In this document: one piece after another, positions 8,358 through 15,125 of the stretch | How positions within the stretch are numbered: position 1 is the stretch's first letter | How the letters are laid out: each line of letters opens with the position of its first letter | Source: Desulfobacter curvatus DSM 3379 | Lineage (GTDB): Bacteria > Desulfobacterota > Desulfobacteria > Desulfobacterales > Desulfobacteraceae | Length of the DNA: 16,367 bases | Reading direction: 5' to 3' | Assembly (NCBI RefSeq): GCF_000373985.1 | Contig: NZ_KB893131.1 | Span: forward strand, 1-16,367 | The notes under the pieces: model-generated | Database searches by the model: none | Seen by the model: the letters and a program-made list of their open reading frames with translations, nothing else | Told to the model about the DNA's origin: nothing | Made by a program: the position numbers and the translations under genes

Positions 8358-9596
8358 CTATAGAAACATCCCGGCTACGGTGCCGGTCATACATGTAGCC
8401 AAAGTGCCGGCAACGATGGAACGTAACCCCAAGGCTACGATTTCATCCCTTCTTTCCGGCACCATTCCGCCCATGCCGCCGATCATAATACCCATGCTGC
8501 CGGGATTGGCAAAACCGCACATGGCATATGAAATGATGATGCGGCTGCGTTCACTGATTTCTCCGGCTGGAATGCGGGTCAAATCAAGGTATGCGATGAA
8601 TTCGTTAAGAATTGTTTTGGTACCCATCAAAGCCCCGGTGGTAGGGGCTTCGGACCAGGGAATGCCCATCAGCCATGTTGCAGGTGCCATGATCCAGCCT
8701 AAAATCCGCTGCAACGAGAACGGCTCCCCGTTGAACAGCGGCATCAGTCCAAGTGTCATGTTGACCAGGCTCACCATAGCCACAAGAACGATGATCATGG
8801 CCACAATATTGATCATAAGATCAATGCCGGACACAGTGCCCTTGGTAACGGCATCCATGACGCTTTTATAAACCGTTGGCGTGGACAGCTTGCCTTCCGT
8901 CACATCCTGGGTTTCAGGAATCATTACTTTTGAAATTAAAATGGCAGCCGGTGCACTGATAATAGAGGCGGTAAGAATATGACCTAAAATACCGGGGATC
9001 ACAGGCTTAAGAATTGTGGCGTAAAGCACCATAACCGTGCCTGCAATGGTGGCCATACCGCAAGTCATTAATGTGAACAACTCACTGCGGGTCATGTCGG
9101 ATAAATACGGCTTGACCAGCAAAGGTGCCTCCACCATGCCCACAAAAATATTAGCTGAAATCCCTATGCCTTCAGCTCCCCCGGTGCCCAGTGTTTTATT
9201 GAGAATTACACTGAAAGAACGCACCGCTGCAGGGATAATTTTCCAATAAAATAACAACGCAGACAACGCGCTCATCACCAAAATCAAAGGCAAGGATTGA
9301 AACGCAAGGATAAACGACGCCCCGGGATAGGATTCCTTGAACGGAAGTGTGCCGCCGCCAATGTATCCGAACACCATGGCCGTACCCTCTCCGGTTGCCT
9401 TTGAAAGCGCTGTCACCAACCCGTTTAAATAAAAAAAGCCCTGGCGTATCCACGCAAATTTCAGTGTCACGACGCCAAGAACAAGTTGCAATGCGATTGC
9501 TGAAACAATCAGCCGGACAGAGATCTTTTCTTTATTCTCGCTGAGTAAAACAGCAACACCTAAAAAGGCAAACAGCCCTAGAATACATTGAAACAT
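8358..9596 (-). CDS. nupC: Concentrative nucleoside transporter, NupC/CNT family
   Basis: A 412-residue inner-membrane protein, the normal length for bacterial CNT carriers, which import nucleosides with Na+ or H+. It has a hydrophobic N-terminal part and the conserved core: GGAEGIG at 139-145, NIFVGMVEAPLL at 149-160, IPWSEA with Glu316, and CGFANPGS with Asn364 and Ser367. In the Vibrio CNT structure the equivalent of residues 153-156 is GQTE, whose Gln and Thr contact the base. Here it reads GMVE, which suggests a different nucleoside preference (inference). The ribose-contacting Glu, Asn and Ser positions are kept. The ATG at 9596 has an AAGGAG Shine-Dalgarno sequence 5-6 bases upstream. 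It is a single gene, convergent with the Pfa-like operon and preceded by the tandem hairpin repeat. Confidence 0.9.
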   Translation of the reverse strand: MFQCILGLFAFLGVAVLLSENKEKISVRLIVSAIALQLVLGVVTLKFAWIRQGFFYLNGLVTALSKATGEGTAMVFGYIGGGTLPFKESYPGASFILAFQSLPLILVMSALSALLFYWKIIPAAVRSFSVILNKTLGTGGAEGIGISANIFVGMVEAPLLVKPYLSDMTRSELFTLMTCGMATIAGTVMVLYATILKPVIPGILGHILTASIISAPAAILISKVMIPETQDVTEGKLSTPTVYKSVMDAVTKGTVSGIDLMINIVAMIIVLVAMVSLVNMTLGLMPLFNGEPFSLQRILGWIMAPATWLMGIPWSEAPTTGALMGTKTILNEFIAYLDLTRIPAGEISERSRIIISYAMCGFANPGSMGIMIGGMGGMVPERRDEIVALGLRSIVAGTLATCMTGTVAGMFL

Positions 9597-9628
9597 ATCA
9601 ACTCCTTGGCAACAGATTTAAAAATCTT

Positions 9629-9818
9629 CATATGAAAATCTCCAGCAAGTAACTGGATTCTTTCTATCTTTGTTGTGGGCCGAAGCATAGGTGTAGATAG
9701 ACCAAGGACGGCCCATGGCTGTTTATAAGAAAGTCTGTGTAAGTTACTCAGATCTTTCAAGCTTTGTTGTGGGCTATGCCTGGCAGTTGATATGTCAGGT
9801 CAGCCCATGGCTGTTATA
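9629..9818 (+). repeat. Two tandem copies of a ~94-bp structured repeat
   Basis: Copy A (about 9629-9724) and copy B (about 9724-9818) share a unit that reads TATAAGAAAGTCTG, AAGTTACT, GATCTTTCAAGCTTTG, TTGTGGGC, a variable hairpin, then GCCCATGGCTGTT; the TTTGTTGTGGGC cores are 94 bp apart. The first 40 bp of copy A are diverged, the rest is well conserved. The hairpin closes with TGGGCCG/CGGCCCA in A and TGGGCT/AGCCCA in B. B adds an inner stem, CCTGGCA/TGTCAGG, around GTTGATA. A third copy occurs in opposite orientation at 16271-16367. The gap 9597-9998 holds no gene; the rest is AT-rich with one candidate promoter. I do not recognise this as a named repeat family. Confidence 0.8.
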
Positions 9819-9889
9819 TGAACATGGTATCTGCCATTGTTCAAGTTTTTCTTTTAAAGATAAATATCGTGGCCGGATTCCATAAAGGC

Positions 9890-9919
9890 TTGACTTATAT
9901 ATCATGCTTGTTTCTTAAT
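9890..9919 (+). promoter_or_regulatory. Candidate sigma-70 promoter for the acetyltransferase gene
   Basis: TTGACT at 9890-9895 is a five-of-six match to the -35 box, and CTTAAT at 9914-9919 a four-of-six match to the -10 box, with an 18-bp spacer. It lies about 80 bases before the ATG at 9999 and downstream of the tandem repeat. Confidence 0.35.
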
Positions 9920-9998
9920 TGATTAAATCGACGGTTGCGTTTTTTGGGCAGGGAATGTTTAATCTCCAATACAGTCAAATTAAAAAGGGAAGGCAATC

Positions 9999-10487
9999 AT
10001 GCCGGATTTATTGATAAAATTGTATGAGTTGCAGTTTGAGCAGTATCCAAAGGAACATTTTGATTGTGACTTTAAAATTGTCCGGCCTCTATCCGGTGAC
10101 AAAAGCAAAGTAATTGAATTTGTGCGAAAGGAATTTAGTGAAAGCTGGGCAAATGAGTGTGAAAGAAGTTTTTCAAACGCGCCGGTTTCTTGTTTTATTG
10201 GTGTAAAAGAACAAAAAATCATCGGATTCGCTTGTTACGATGCAACAGCAAAAGGATTCTTTGGGCCCATTGGTATTAAACCGGAAGCAAGGAAAAAGGG
10301 CATTGGCACCCAACTTCTTTTTTCTTGCTTAAGTGACATGTGGGATAATGAATACGGATATGCCGTTGTAGGATGGGTGGGTGAAGATCAAATCGATTTT
10401 TACAAGAAAAACACCTTCGCCACGGTGATTCCCGGATCTAATCCCGGAATCTATAAAAAAATGGTCGAGATAACAGCCATGGGCTGA
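9999..10487 (+). CDS. GNAT-family N-acetyltransferase
   Basis: A 162-residue cytoplasmic protein with one GNAT fold; it would transfer an acetyl group from acetyl-CoA to an amine on an unknown substrate. The strand KIIGFACYDATAKGF at 73-87 leads into GPIGIKPEARKKGIGTQLL, where R98-K99-K100-G101-I-G103 is the pyrophosphate-binding motif A loop. The C-terminal part (about 118-145), with an aromatic DFYKK segment, matches motif B. The first 35 residues form an extra helical segment not needed for the fold. The ATG at 9999 follows GGGAAGG with 5 bases between. It is a single gene with its own candidate promoter and a strong hairpin 24 bp after the stop. The substrate cannot be told from the sequence, and the neighbours (nadB, nupC) are on the other strand. 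Confidence 0.85.
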   Translation: MPDLLIKLYELQFEQYPKEHFDCDFKIVRPLSGDKSKVIEFVRKEFSESWANECERSFSNAPVSCFIGVKEQKIIGFACYDATAKGFFGPIGIKPEARKKGIGTQLLFSCLSDMWDNEYGYAVVGWVGEDQIDFYKKNTFATVIPGSNPGIYKKMVEITAMG

Positions 10488-10511
10488 TCCGGTCTATCAC
10501 CATTTCTTGCT

Positions 10512-10552
10512 CTATCCGGGAGCGCGGGCGGAACGTCCGCGCTCCCGGATAG
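10512..10552. terminator. Strong bidirectional hairpin between convergent genes
   Basis: CTATCCGGGAGCGCGG (10512-10527) is exactly complementary to CCGCGCTCCCGGATAG (10537-10552). The inner GCG/CGT adds two pairs and a G-T wobble around a GAA loop, giving a 19-bp GC-rich stem. On the plus strand it is followed by GTTATTTC, a poor T-tract. It lies between the stops of the acetyltransferase and nadB, so a shared terminator is the simplest reading. The related core CCGGGAGCG recurs at 13118-13126, so it may belong to a palindromic repeat family. Confidence 0.7.
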
Positions 10553-10570
10553 GTTATTTCGGACTCATTC

Positions 10571-12187
10571 CTAAAAAGTTTTTCGAACCAGGGTCGACGT
10601 CAAGCAATTGGCATCATCTTTTTCCGGATACCACAAATTGTAATGCAGCCCGCGGCTCTCCTTGCGCATTAATGCGGACTTAATGATCAGTTCCGCCACC
10701 GTGGCAAGGTTGCGCAGCTCAATGAGATCCGCCGTAATCTTAAAGTCCCAATAGTACTCTTCAATCTCATGCTGGATCATTTCAATGCGGCGCTGGGCAC
10801 GGTGAAGACGCTTGTCCGAACGGACAATGCCCACATAATTCCACATCATACGCCGGATCTCATCCCAGTTGTGGGTCACCATAATGGCTTCATCCCCATC
10901 CAGGGTATTGGTCTCATCCCAGGGCTCCAGATCAACAGTAGCTTTCTTGGCGGCCTGTTCAAACTCTTTTAATGAGGACTGGGCGGCATTATGGGCATAG
11001 ACCAACGCTTCAAGAAGCGAATTGGAGGCCAGACGGTTGGCCCCATGCAGGCCGGTGCATGCGGTTTCCCCTACGGCATAAAGGCACTGGATGTCGGTGC
11101 GCCCGTTAAGATCCGTGGCTACGCCACCGCACATATAATGAGCGGCCGGCACCACCGGAATGGGCTGCTTGGTGATATCAATGCCATACTCCAAACATTT
11201 GGCATAAATATTGGGAAACCGTTTACGGACAAAATCGGAATCCTTGTGGGTGATATCCAGAAATACGGAATCTGCACCGGTTTTTTTCAATTCATTGTCA
11301 ATGGCCCGGGCCACAACATCCCGGCAGGCAAGTTCCAGGTCTGGTGAGTATTTGCCCATGAACCGTTCGCCCTTTTCATCAATGAGATAAGCGCCCTCCC
11401 CTCTCACAGCCTCGGAGATCAAAAAGTTCTTGGCCTCGGGGTGGAACAGACAGGTGGGATGGAACTGGACAAACTCCATGTTCGCCACAGTGGCTCCGGC
11501 CCGGTATGCCATGGCAATGCCGTCCCCGGTGGCCGTGTCGGGGTTTGAGGTATACAGATAAACCTTTGAACCGCCACCTGTGGCAAGCAGGGTCACTTTA
11601 GCGGCAACGGTCTCCACTTTTCCACTCTTATTATCCAAAACATAGGCCCCGCAGCAAATGTTTTCATGCTGGGTTCTGACCAGACCGCTGCGGACACTTG
11701 TGGAATAGGTAATCAGGTTGACAGCCACACGGTTTTCCAGAATGGTTATATTCTCATGCTGTTCAACATTTGAGACCAGGACATCTTCAATTTCCTTGCC
11801 GGTGAGATCCCGGGCATGGATGATTCTGTTCTGGGAATGTCCGCCCTCCCGGCCCAGGGCAAAATCATATTTGCCGTCACCGTCAAGGTTGAAGTGGGCC
11901 CCTAAATCCACCAGTTCCCGAATCCTTTCCGGACCGTTTGTCACTACCATGTTGACCACATCTTCAGCACAAAGCCCGTCCCCTGCAGCCAAAGTATCCG
12001 CCACATGATTTTTAAAGGAATCTGTTTTGCTGAATACGGCAGCAACACCACCCTGGGCCAGTGCCGTATTGGTCTTATAAATTTTTTTCTTGGTGATAAT
12101 GGTCACCCGACCAAACTGTGCAACCTTCAATGCATAGCTTAAACCGGCGACACCGCTGCCAATGACCAAAAAATCGGTTTCAATCAT
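10571..12187 (-). CDS. nadB: L-aspartate oxidase (NAD biosynthesis)
   Basis: A 538-residue cytoplasmic flavoprotein, the usual length. It oxidises L-aspartate to iminoaspartate, which quinolinate synthase NadA condenses to quinolinate in de novo NAD synthesis; in anaerobes fumarate can be the electron acceptor. The FAD-binding loop GSGVAGLSYA lies at 10-19, followed by NTALAQGGVAAV at 40-51, the flavin/substrate region GREGGHSQNR at 112-121, and EFVQFHPTCLF at 238-248. Arg289, His350 (AAHYMCGG) and Arg385 (GANRLASNS) fall where the E. coli substrate-binding Arg290, His351 and Arg386 are expected. The ATG at 12187 has only a weak RBS (GAAG, 9 bases upstream). It lies 53 bp downstream of the SH3-anchor gene on the same strand and may be co-transcribed. 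nadA and nadC are not in the window. Confidence 0.96.
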   Translation of the reverse strand: MIETDFLVIGSGVAGLSYALKVAQFGRVTIITKKKIYKTNTALAQGGVAAVFSKTDSFKNHVADTLAAGDGLCAEDVVNMVVTNGPERIRELVDLGAHFNLDGDGKYDFALGREGGHSQNRIIHARDLTGKEIEDVLVSNVEQHENITILENRVAVNLITYSTSVRSGLVRTQHENICCGAYVLDNKSGKVETVAAKVTLLATGGGSKVYLYTSNPDTATGDGIAMAYRAGATVANMEFVQFHPTCLFHPEAKNFLISEAVRGEGAYLIDEKGERFMGKYSPDLELACRDVVARAIDNELKKTGADSVFLDITHKDSDFVRKRFPNIYAKCLEYGIDITKQPIPVVPAAHYMCGGVATDLNGRTDIQCLYAVGETACTGLHGANRLASNSLLEALVYAHNAAQSSLKEFEQAAKKATVDLEPWDETNTLDGDEAIMVTHNWDEIRRMMWNYVGIVRSDKRLHRAQRRIEMIQHEIEEYYWDFKITADLIELRNLATVAELIIKSALMRKESRGLHYNLWYPEKDDANCLTSTLVRKTF

Positions 12188-12240
12188 TTCTCAATACTTC
12201 TTATTAGCTAAATAGCGGGTTAAAAAATAGTAAGGATAAA

Positions 12241-12852
12241 TCAGGATAACAGAGAACTTCTTTTTCTTTTGCGGGTGCTCATTCCAAAAATCAATCCCAC
12301 AATAAAAACACCGGCCCCGGAAAGCAGACCCAGTTTCACCTCACTTTTGATGCTTCGTTCAAGACTTTGAATGCGCTTTTCCTGCTCCTGGGACTGTACC
12401 AGAAGCGCTTTATGTTCGGTTTCCAGTTTCAGGTAACTTGCGGAAGCATCTTTGAGTTGCTTATATTTCTGGGCAATTTCCGTTAAGGCCTTGTTCTGAG
12501 TATTCAGAGTGTTTACTGTTTCTTCTGCTGCGGAAAGCTTTGAAGCCAGGCGCTCGTTTTCCTTTTTGTACCGCTCAACCATTAAGGCTTTAGGTACTTC
12601 TTCAGTGAGAAAACGGGTCAGCACCCAGCCGGTTTTCCCGGCGGAATTTCTAACCATGGACCAATCCTTACGGTATTCCAAAATCTGCAGTTTGACCCCG
12701 GACGTAACCATCGCTACAATTTTATGGTCAACCCCCGGACCCGTGCGCATGGTGATCTTAGTTACCCCGGATACATAAATATCCTTTGCATAAGCGCAGG
12801 TTGCCATAGAAAAAAAGAAAAAACAGGTAAGAATCAAATGCTTTGCTCTCAT
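12241..12852 (-). CDS. Exported SH3-domain protein with coiled coil and C-terminal membrane anchor
   Basis: A 203-residue protein of the TIGR04211-like 'SH3 and anchor' type, the group that includes E. coli YgiM. A signal peptide covers about 1-22 (Phe-rich core, cleavage after AYA). A bacterial SH3 domain covers about 24-88 (ITMRTGPGVDHKIVAMV, then GKTGWVLTRFL). A charged coiled coil covers about 90-170, and a membrane helix at about 173-192 is followed by the basic tail TRKRKRSSLLS. The SH3 part would sit in the periplasm, presumably contacting peptidoglycan or an envelope protein; the true partner is unknown. The ATG at 12852 follows AGAGGA by 7 bases. It is upstream of nadB in the same orientation (53-bp gap), a pairing without an obvious functional link. 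Confidence 0.85.
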   Translation of the reverse strand: MRAKHLILTCFFFFSMATCAYAKDIYVSGVTKITMRTGPGVDHKIVAMVTSGVKLQILEYRKDWSMVRNSAGKTGWVLTRFLTEEVPKALMVERYKKENERLASKLSAAEETVNTLNTQNKALTEIAQKYKQLKDASASYLKLETEHKALLVQSQEQEKRIQSLERSIKSEVKLGLLSGAGVFIVGLIFGMSTRKRKRSSLLS

Positions 12853-12943
12853 TTTTTATCCTCTTTCGTTAAGTTAGGTACCATTACCATTGCAACGGGC
12901 AATTATCAAGGGAAACCCTCGTGCAGTCCCGGGAATTCCTTAT

Positions 12944-13125
12944 GCTCCCGGAATACAGGGTACAGAATACCCGATTTATCAACACCCAGGTACCCTCCGT
13001 TACAAAAGTAAATGGTAATTTAACAACTTGTTGAGACACAATAACAACAGGGATCAGGGAAAAGTCATTTCTTTTGATTTCAAGGAAATTGAAAACATAC
13101 GGGCTGGCTGGCCTATTCCGGGAGC
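12944..13125. repeat. 182-bp segment bounded by 12-bp perfect inverted repeats
   Basis: GCTCCCGGAATA at 12944-12955 and TATTCCGGGAGC at 13114-13125 are exact reverse complements 158 bp apart. The segment has no credible gene. Inside it GGGTA/TACCC (12958-12972) forms a small hairpin, and AGGGTAC/GTACCCT (12957-12963, 12990-12996) a longer alternative one. A short non-autonomous element (MITE-like) would look like this, but no target-site duplication is visible at the ends. It may equally be two halves of a GC-rich palindrome like the one at 10512-10552 that were driven apart. The gap 12853-13269 contains nothing else except the hairpin at 13198-13227. Confidence 0.4.
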
Positions 13126-13197
13126 GGCGCTTGTCTATGTACGGCACGCTTGGGAAGCTTGACGGTGAAATAAATTTGAAGTGATGGAATCTGCCAA

Positions 13198-13227
13198 GCC
13201 TTTACCCGGCCGCGCTAGGGTAAAGGC
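13198..13227. terminator. 10-bp hairpin downstream of the DUF5610-like gene
   Basis: GCCTTTACCC (13198-13207) and GGGTAAAGGC (13218-13227) are exact complements around a 10-base GC-rich loop. On the plus strand a run of five T's follows at 13235-13239. On the minus strand, the direction of the DUF5610-like gene that stops at 13270, no T-run follows. It is a plausible transcription end for either strand, with no functional proof. Confidence 0.45.
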
Positions 13228-13269
13228 GTGGTGCTTTTTCAATCCATTGCTCTATGCAGTTCCTAATTT

Positions 13270-13803
13270 TCAAATGCTCAAATCGACAACTGAACTGCCA
13301 TTCTCTCGAATTTTTTCGTCAATAGCTTCTAAGCTTTTTGCCAGGGTTTCATATGATATTTCCGGCAGTTTGCCTCCCCAGACTTTTTCCGCGTCTTTAA
13401 ACCCTTGAAGGACGCCTTCCCGGCCGGATTTTAATTTCTCTATATCATCGCCGGCACCTTTTAGGACAAAATCAGCGATGCGTTGGGATGTTTGATCCAC
13501 GCCAAAATATCCGTCTTCCCCGACAAGCTTGTCAGCCTGCTCGGGGGACAATTCGGAAATAGGTTTATCGTTATAGATCAAAGAAGATTTAAGATCCTGA
13601 TCCAGGCTGCTGAACTGAGTAAGCGCATGCTGGGTCTCAAGGTTGTATTGGGTAGGGGTTCTAACTTGCAGACTGAATTGTACTATTTCAGTCTGCATTG
13701 AATACTGTGAAACCGATTTATTTTCTCCAACGCGATTCCTTGATTGAAATAATGAGGCATCAATCCCGGTGGCGTTATATATACTGCCTGGCACATTTAT
13801 CAT
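13270..13803 (-). CDS. DUF5610-like protein ('hydrogenase-4 component G'-like)
   Basis: A 177-residue soluble protein with no signal peptide or membrane segment. The N-terminal 90 residues are polar and Gln/Ser-rich. The C-terminal half has a distinctive conserved-looking block: EDGYFGVDQTSQRIADFVL at 96-114, GREGVLQGFKDAEKVWGGKL at 128-147, and PEISYETLAKSLEAIDEKI at 147-165. From memory this matches DUF5610 proteins that databases often label 'hydrogenase-4 component G'. That label is probably historical, and no hydrogenase gene is nearby. Function unknown. The ATG at 13803 has AGGGAG 8 bases upstream. It is divergent from the signalling operon, with a 333-bp intergenic region between them. 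Confidence 0.65.
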   Translation of the reverse strand: MINVPGSIYNATGIDASLFQSRNRVGENKSVSQYSMQTEIVQFSLQVRTPTQYNLETQHALTQFSSLDQDLKSSLIYNDKPISELSPEQADKLVGEDGYFGVDQTSQRIADFVLKGAGDDIEKLKSGREGVLQGFKDAEKVWGGKLPEISYETLAKSLEAIDEKIRENGSSVVDLSI

Positions 13804-14054
13804 CGTCCATTCTCCCTGCTTGGTGTTTCTATTTAATATCGGTCTTTAAAAGAAATTTCTAAACTTTAAAAGAGCATTTAAATTGACTGTACCGATATTT
13901 TCGTTACCTCCCGGAAAAATTCTCCCAATGCTATGTCGCTTACCCAGAATATCTGAAAGCACATCTCCCACAATGGCGAAAAAATGGGTGACTCTGCCAT
14001 TTAATGGGCGAATCCATTTCTCCATTGCCACATTTCTATCCCCCCATTTTCTTC
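13804..14054. other. Intergenic region between divergent genes; no supported gene
   Basis: Short frames exist on both strands. The minus one (14061-13846, 71 codons, MKRRKWGDRN) has an ATG with AAAGG only 2 bases upstream. The plus one (13883-14137) starts at TTG without an RBS. Neither resembles a known family, and they overlap each other almost completely. The region presumably holds the divergent promoters; I see no convincing sigma-70 boxes in this part. Confidence 0.4.
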
Positions 14055-14102
14055 GTTTCATATCCTTTTCTTTGGATAAAAATATGAAACTTGTGCTATA
14101 TC
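14055..14102 (+). promoter_or_regulatory. Inverted repeat overlapping a candidate extended -10 promoter
   Basis: GTTTCATA (14055-14062) and TATGAAAC (14083-14090) are exact complements 20 bp apart, with TATCC/GGATA nested inside (14061-14065, 14074-14078). Four bases downstream lies TGCTATATC (14094-14102), an extended -10 box, 34 bp before the ATG of the response-regulator gene. TTGGAT at 14072-14077 would be the -35 box at a long 19-bp spacing and sits inside the repeat. The arrangement suits an operator blocking a promoter; it could also be only an RNA hairpin. The binding protein is unknown. Confidence 0.4.
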
Positions 14103-14136
14103 TAAAAAAATTGGAATTGGCATTTAAGGAGAACTA

Positions 14137-14493
14137 ATGAAAATTTTAATTGTCGACGATACGAAATTATCGAGAGCAATGATTTTAAAACGCATCCCTG
14201 ACAATGTGAAAAACAGTTCAAAAATTTTCCAGGGAACGAATGGCCGTGAAGCTGTGGAATTGTACAAGGAAATAAAACCCGATATCACCTTTTTAGATTT
14301 GACCATGCCGGAGATGGACGGTTTCACAGCCCTTGAAATCATCCGTGCCCACGACCCGGAGGCCCGGGTGTATGTTATCACGGCCGATATCCAGGCTAAG
14401 GCCAAGGAGCGAATTTTGGCTCTGGGCGCAAAAGGTATCGAAGAAAAACCCATAGACGAAAATCGTATAGCACAAATCCTGGCCACTATTTAA
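14137..14493 (+). CDS. Single-domain response regulator (CheY-like receiver)
   Basis: 118 residues, only a receiver domain and no output domain. The acidic pocket is Asp7-Asp8, the phospho-acceptor Asp54 (FLDLTMP), the switch Thr82 (VITAD) and Lys104 (EEKPI): all catalytic residues are present. A histidine kinase elsewhere would phosphorylate it, and it must act by binding another protein. The ATG at 14137 has AAGGAG five bases upstream. It is the first gene of a three-gene operon; a CheC-type phosphatase follows after 17 bp and then a diguanylate cyclase. The context suggests its phosphoryl group is removed by that CheC and that its partner may be the cyclase or a chemotaxis-like complex (inference). 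Confidence 0.93.
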   Translation: MKILIVDDTKLSRAMILKRIPDNVKNSSKIFQGTNGREAVELYKEIKPDITFLDLTMPEMDGFTALEIIRAHDPEARVYVITADIQAKAKERILALGAKGIEEKPIDENRIAQILATI

Positions 14494-14510
14494 TAAGGGC
14501 TTCCTGAAAA

Positions 14511-15125
14511 ATGATTGACAGCGACATCAAAGAAGCATTAGGAGAGTTGATCAATATTTCATACGGGTCCGCCACTGCGGCAATTGCAGATTTGTTTGAC
14601 AGTTTTGCTCAGCTGAAAGTTCCCGGGATTCAGATCATTTCTGTCGGAGACGTGGAACACGCAGTTCTTGGTAAAATAAACCATGAACCCGACCTCTACA
14701 TCACCACACAGATGTTTAAGGGAACTTTTGAAGGCGAAATCCTGTTCGTCATAGATAAGCAAAGTGCTTACAATATACAGAACCTGATTTGTCTGCTGGA
14801 AGAAGTATGTACAGACCAGGAAGAAGACGATTCAGAAACCCGGCAGAGCATCTTGGAAATAGCCAATATACTGGGTGCCTCGTGCATTGGCAAATTAGCC
14901 GAACTTTTGGATTCGGTCGTATCGTTTTTACCGCCCAGTATCGAATTGAACAACCAGCTGCTTATGGGCCGGGAAAAAGCCGGCTACAGTAAAGTGCTTA
15001 TTATCTCCACGGTCCTGGAGTTCGAGGAGGAGCAGATCACCGGTCATCTGTTCATCCTGTTCGATGATGAAATGTTTGTCTGGTTGGAAAAAAGCTTGTA
15101 CGCATTCATAGAGGAGAATACGTGA
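14511..15125 (+). CDS. CheC-family phosphatase with two intact active sites
   Basis: 204 residues, the typical CheC length. CheC/CheX proteins hydrolyse the aspartyl phosphate of CheY-like receivers using paired Glu and Asn residues in the pattern E-x2-N-x22-P. Both copies are exact here: Glu12, Asn15, Pro38 (ELINISYGS...) and Glu116, Asn119, Pro142 (EIANILGAS...). The symmetric two-site layout fits CheC/FliY-type rather than one-site CheX. The ATG at 14511 has a weak AAGGG about 11 bases upstream; it probably relies on translation from the preceding gene. Its stop overlaps the start of the cyclase by 4 bp. The obvious substrate is the receiver encoded just upstream. No other chemotaxis gene is in the window. 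Confidence 0.88.
   Translation: MIDSDIKEALGELINISYGSATAAIADLFDSFAQLKVPGIQIISVGDVEHAVLGKINHEPDLYITTQMFKGTFEGEILFVIDKQSAYNIQNLICLLEEVCTDQEEDDSETRQSILEIANILGASCIGKLAELLDSVVSFLPPSIELNNQLLMGREKAGYSKVLIISTVLEFEEEQITGHLFILFDDEMFVWLEKSLYAFIEENT

Noticed and set aside
8380..8871. Plus-strand 163-codon frame opposite the nucleoside transporter
   Set aside because: Ile/Met-rich antisense of transmembrane segments; the transporter frame has a good RBS and conserved motifs.
9629..9818. Tandem repeat considered as a CRISPR array
   Set aside because: Only two copies, unit ~94 bp with no short identical repeats separated by unique spacers, and no cas genes nearby.
12884..13147. 87-codon minus-strand frame in the gap before the DUF5610-like gene
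   Set aside because: It covers the palindromic segment at both ends; no RBS, no recognisable motif, composition typical of translated non-coding DNA.
14094..14136. Possible sigma-54 promoter (TTGGCAT stretch at about 14117) before the response regulator
   Set aside because: The GG/GC elements at -24/-12 are not both present at the right spacing; the match is limited to TGGCAT.
13883..14137. 84-codon plus-strand frame whose stop overlaps the response-regulator ATG (TAATG)
   Set aside because: The overlap suggested coupling, but it starts at TTG without an RBS, overlaps an equally long minus-strand frame, and is unlike any protein I know. The regulator has its own strong AAGGAG.
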